Source: Acidimicrobiia bacterium
Lineage (GTDB): Bacteria > Actinomycetota > Acidimicrobiia > Acidimicrobiales > AC-14
Direction of reading: 5' to 3'
DNA length: 12,430 nt
NCBI GenBank assembly: GCA_019243595.1
Contig: JAFAUA010000487.1
Span: 1 to 12,430 of the forward strand
Of the stretch, positions 12,239 through 12,430 are shown one piece after another; the first letter of the stretch is position 1, and every line of letters begins with the position of its first letter. The position numbers and the translations under genes were made by a program. The notes under the pieces are model-generated. The model saw nothing but the letters and a program-made list of their open reading frames with translations. It searched no databases and was not told where the DNA came from.

Positions 12239-12430
12239 GTGACACCGAACGCCGTCCCAACGATTCTCTACGTCCGTCAGAGCATTACTAGGGACCGATC
12301 TGAGTCGATCCCGACCCAGATCGAGCGCTGCACCAGCGCGGCCGCGGCTCTGGGCGCGGAGATCGTGGACACCCTGGTCGAGCCACCGAGCACATCCGGC
12401 TACAAGGACCGTGGGCGCAGGCGGCCGAAA
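12239..12430 (+). CDS. Large serine recombinase (integrase), N-terminal part, cut by window edge
   Basis: From GTG 12239 the frame is open for 64 codons to the window end. The sequence MTPNAVPTILYVRQSITRDR, then SESIPTQIERC and a late STSGYKDRGRRRPK, follows the resolvase N-terminal catalytic domain. The YVRQS motif carries the nucleophile serine at residue 15; R13 and R18/R20 are the expected nearby arginines; the Q-x-x-x-C stretch and the SGYKDRGR stretch are typical of large serine recombinases in actinobacteria. These enzymes cut both att sites and join them through a Ser-DNA link, inserting phage or conjugative elements in one direction. The DNA-binding recombinase and zinc-ribbon domains would lie beyond the window. 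The start is chosen for its distance to the catalytic motif and the -10 box before it; the frame is also open upstream into hyuB. It lies next to the putative attachment junction, as usual for such elements. Confidence 0.88.
   Translation, partial: MTPNAVPTILYVRQSITRDRSESIPTQIERCTSAAAALGAEIVDTLVEPPSTSGYKDRGRRRPK

Larger units (their letters stand above)
12216..12430 (+). mobile_element. Left end of an integrative element inserted in hyuB (partial)
   Basis: From about 12216 the DNA no longer encodes HyuB and carries a large serine recombinase gene. Base composition drops here (17 of 40 G+C in 12201-12240 and 34 of 60 in 12241-12300 by my count), below the surrounding genes. Whether it is a prophage, an integrative conjugative element or a smaller island cannot be decided, because only ~215 bp are in the window. 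The boundary is approximate. Confidence 0.65.

Overview
The window reads as chromosomal DNA of a high-GC actinobacterium. The evidence is strong G/C at third codon positions, GTG starts, TANNNT -10 boxes placed directly before start codons that lack a Shine-Dalgarno (leaderless style), an actinobacterial-type acyl-CoA carboxylase, and secreted proteins with DTR...DVVGW repeats. Acidimicrobiia or a relative is my best guess, but this is inference.

Layout. 1-168: C-terminal end of an unknown + gene, convergent with and overlapping a DUF2207-like membrane protein (117-1502, -). That gene is translationally coupled through a GTGA overlap to an SDR oxidoreductase (1499-2275, -). Divergent from the SDR, with only 20 bp between starts, is a biotinyl-domain/carboxyltransferase fusion (2296-4107, +). 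Its stop codon abuts the stop codon of a convergent aldo/keto reductase (4108-5076, -) with no base between them. A divergent small basic protein with a Rho_N/SAP-like tail follows (5132-5458, +). 5484-8474 (-) is a large secreted subtilase with a ~165-residue N-terminal extension domain and three C-terminal repeats. Upstream of it on the same strand are an HSD10-like SDR (8626-9396) and a HAD-like hydrolase (9420-10115). Divergent from the HAD gene are a 77-residue lipoprotein (10186-10419, +) and a second subtilase, this one membrane-anchored by a C-terminal helix (10530-11873, +).

Right end. 11849-12217 (-) is only the C-terminal ~123 codons of an HyuB-type hydantoinase/oxoprolinase subunit. 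Family similarity stops at its (H)MTNT-NTP motif, an in-frame stop lies just upstream, and local base composition falls (17 of 40 G+C in 12201-12240). At 12239 a large serine recombinase gene begins on the + strand and runs off the window. The simplest reading is that an integrative element with a serine integrase inserted into hyuB, and that the window holds one attachment junction plus the integrase N-terminus. This is the most interesting part of the window; the element's cargo lies outside.

Functional grouping. The carboxylase fusion and HSD10-like SDR belong to acyl-CoA/branched-chain metabolism. The two subtilases and the lipoprotein are extracytoplasmic. The gene order does not show one coherent pathway. 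No tRNA, rRNA or CRISPR was seen, and there is no gene-free stretch over 300 bases; the longest gaps are about 151 and 110 bp.
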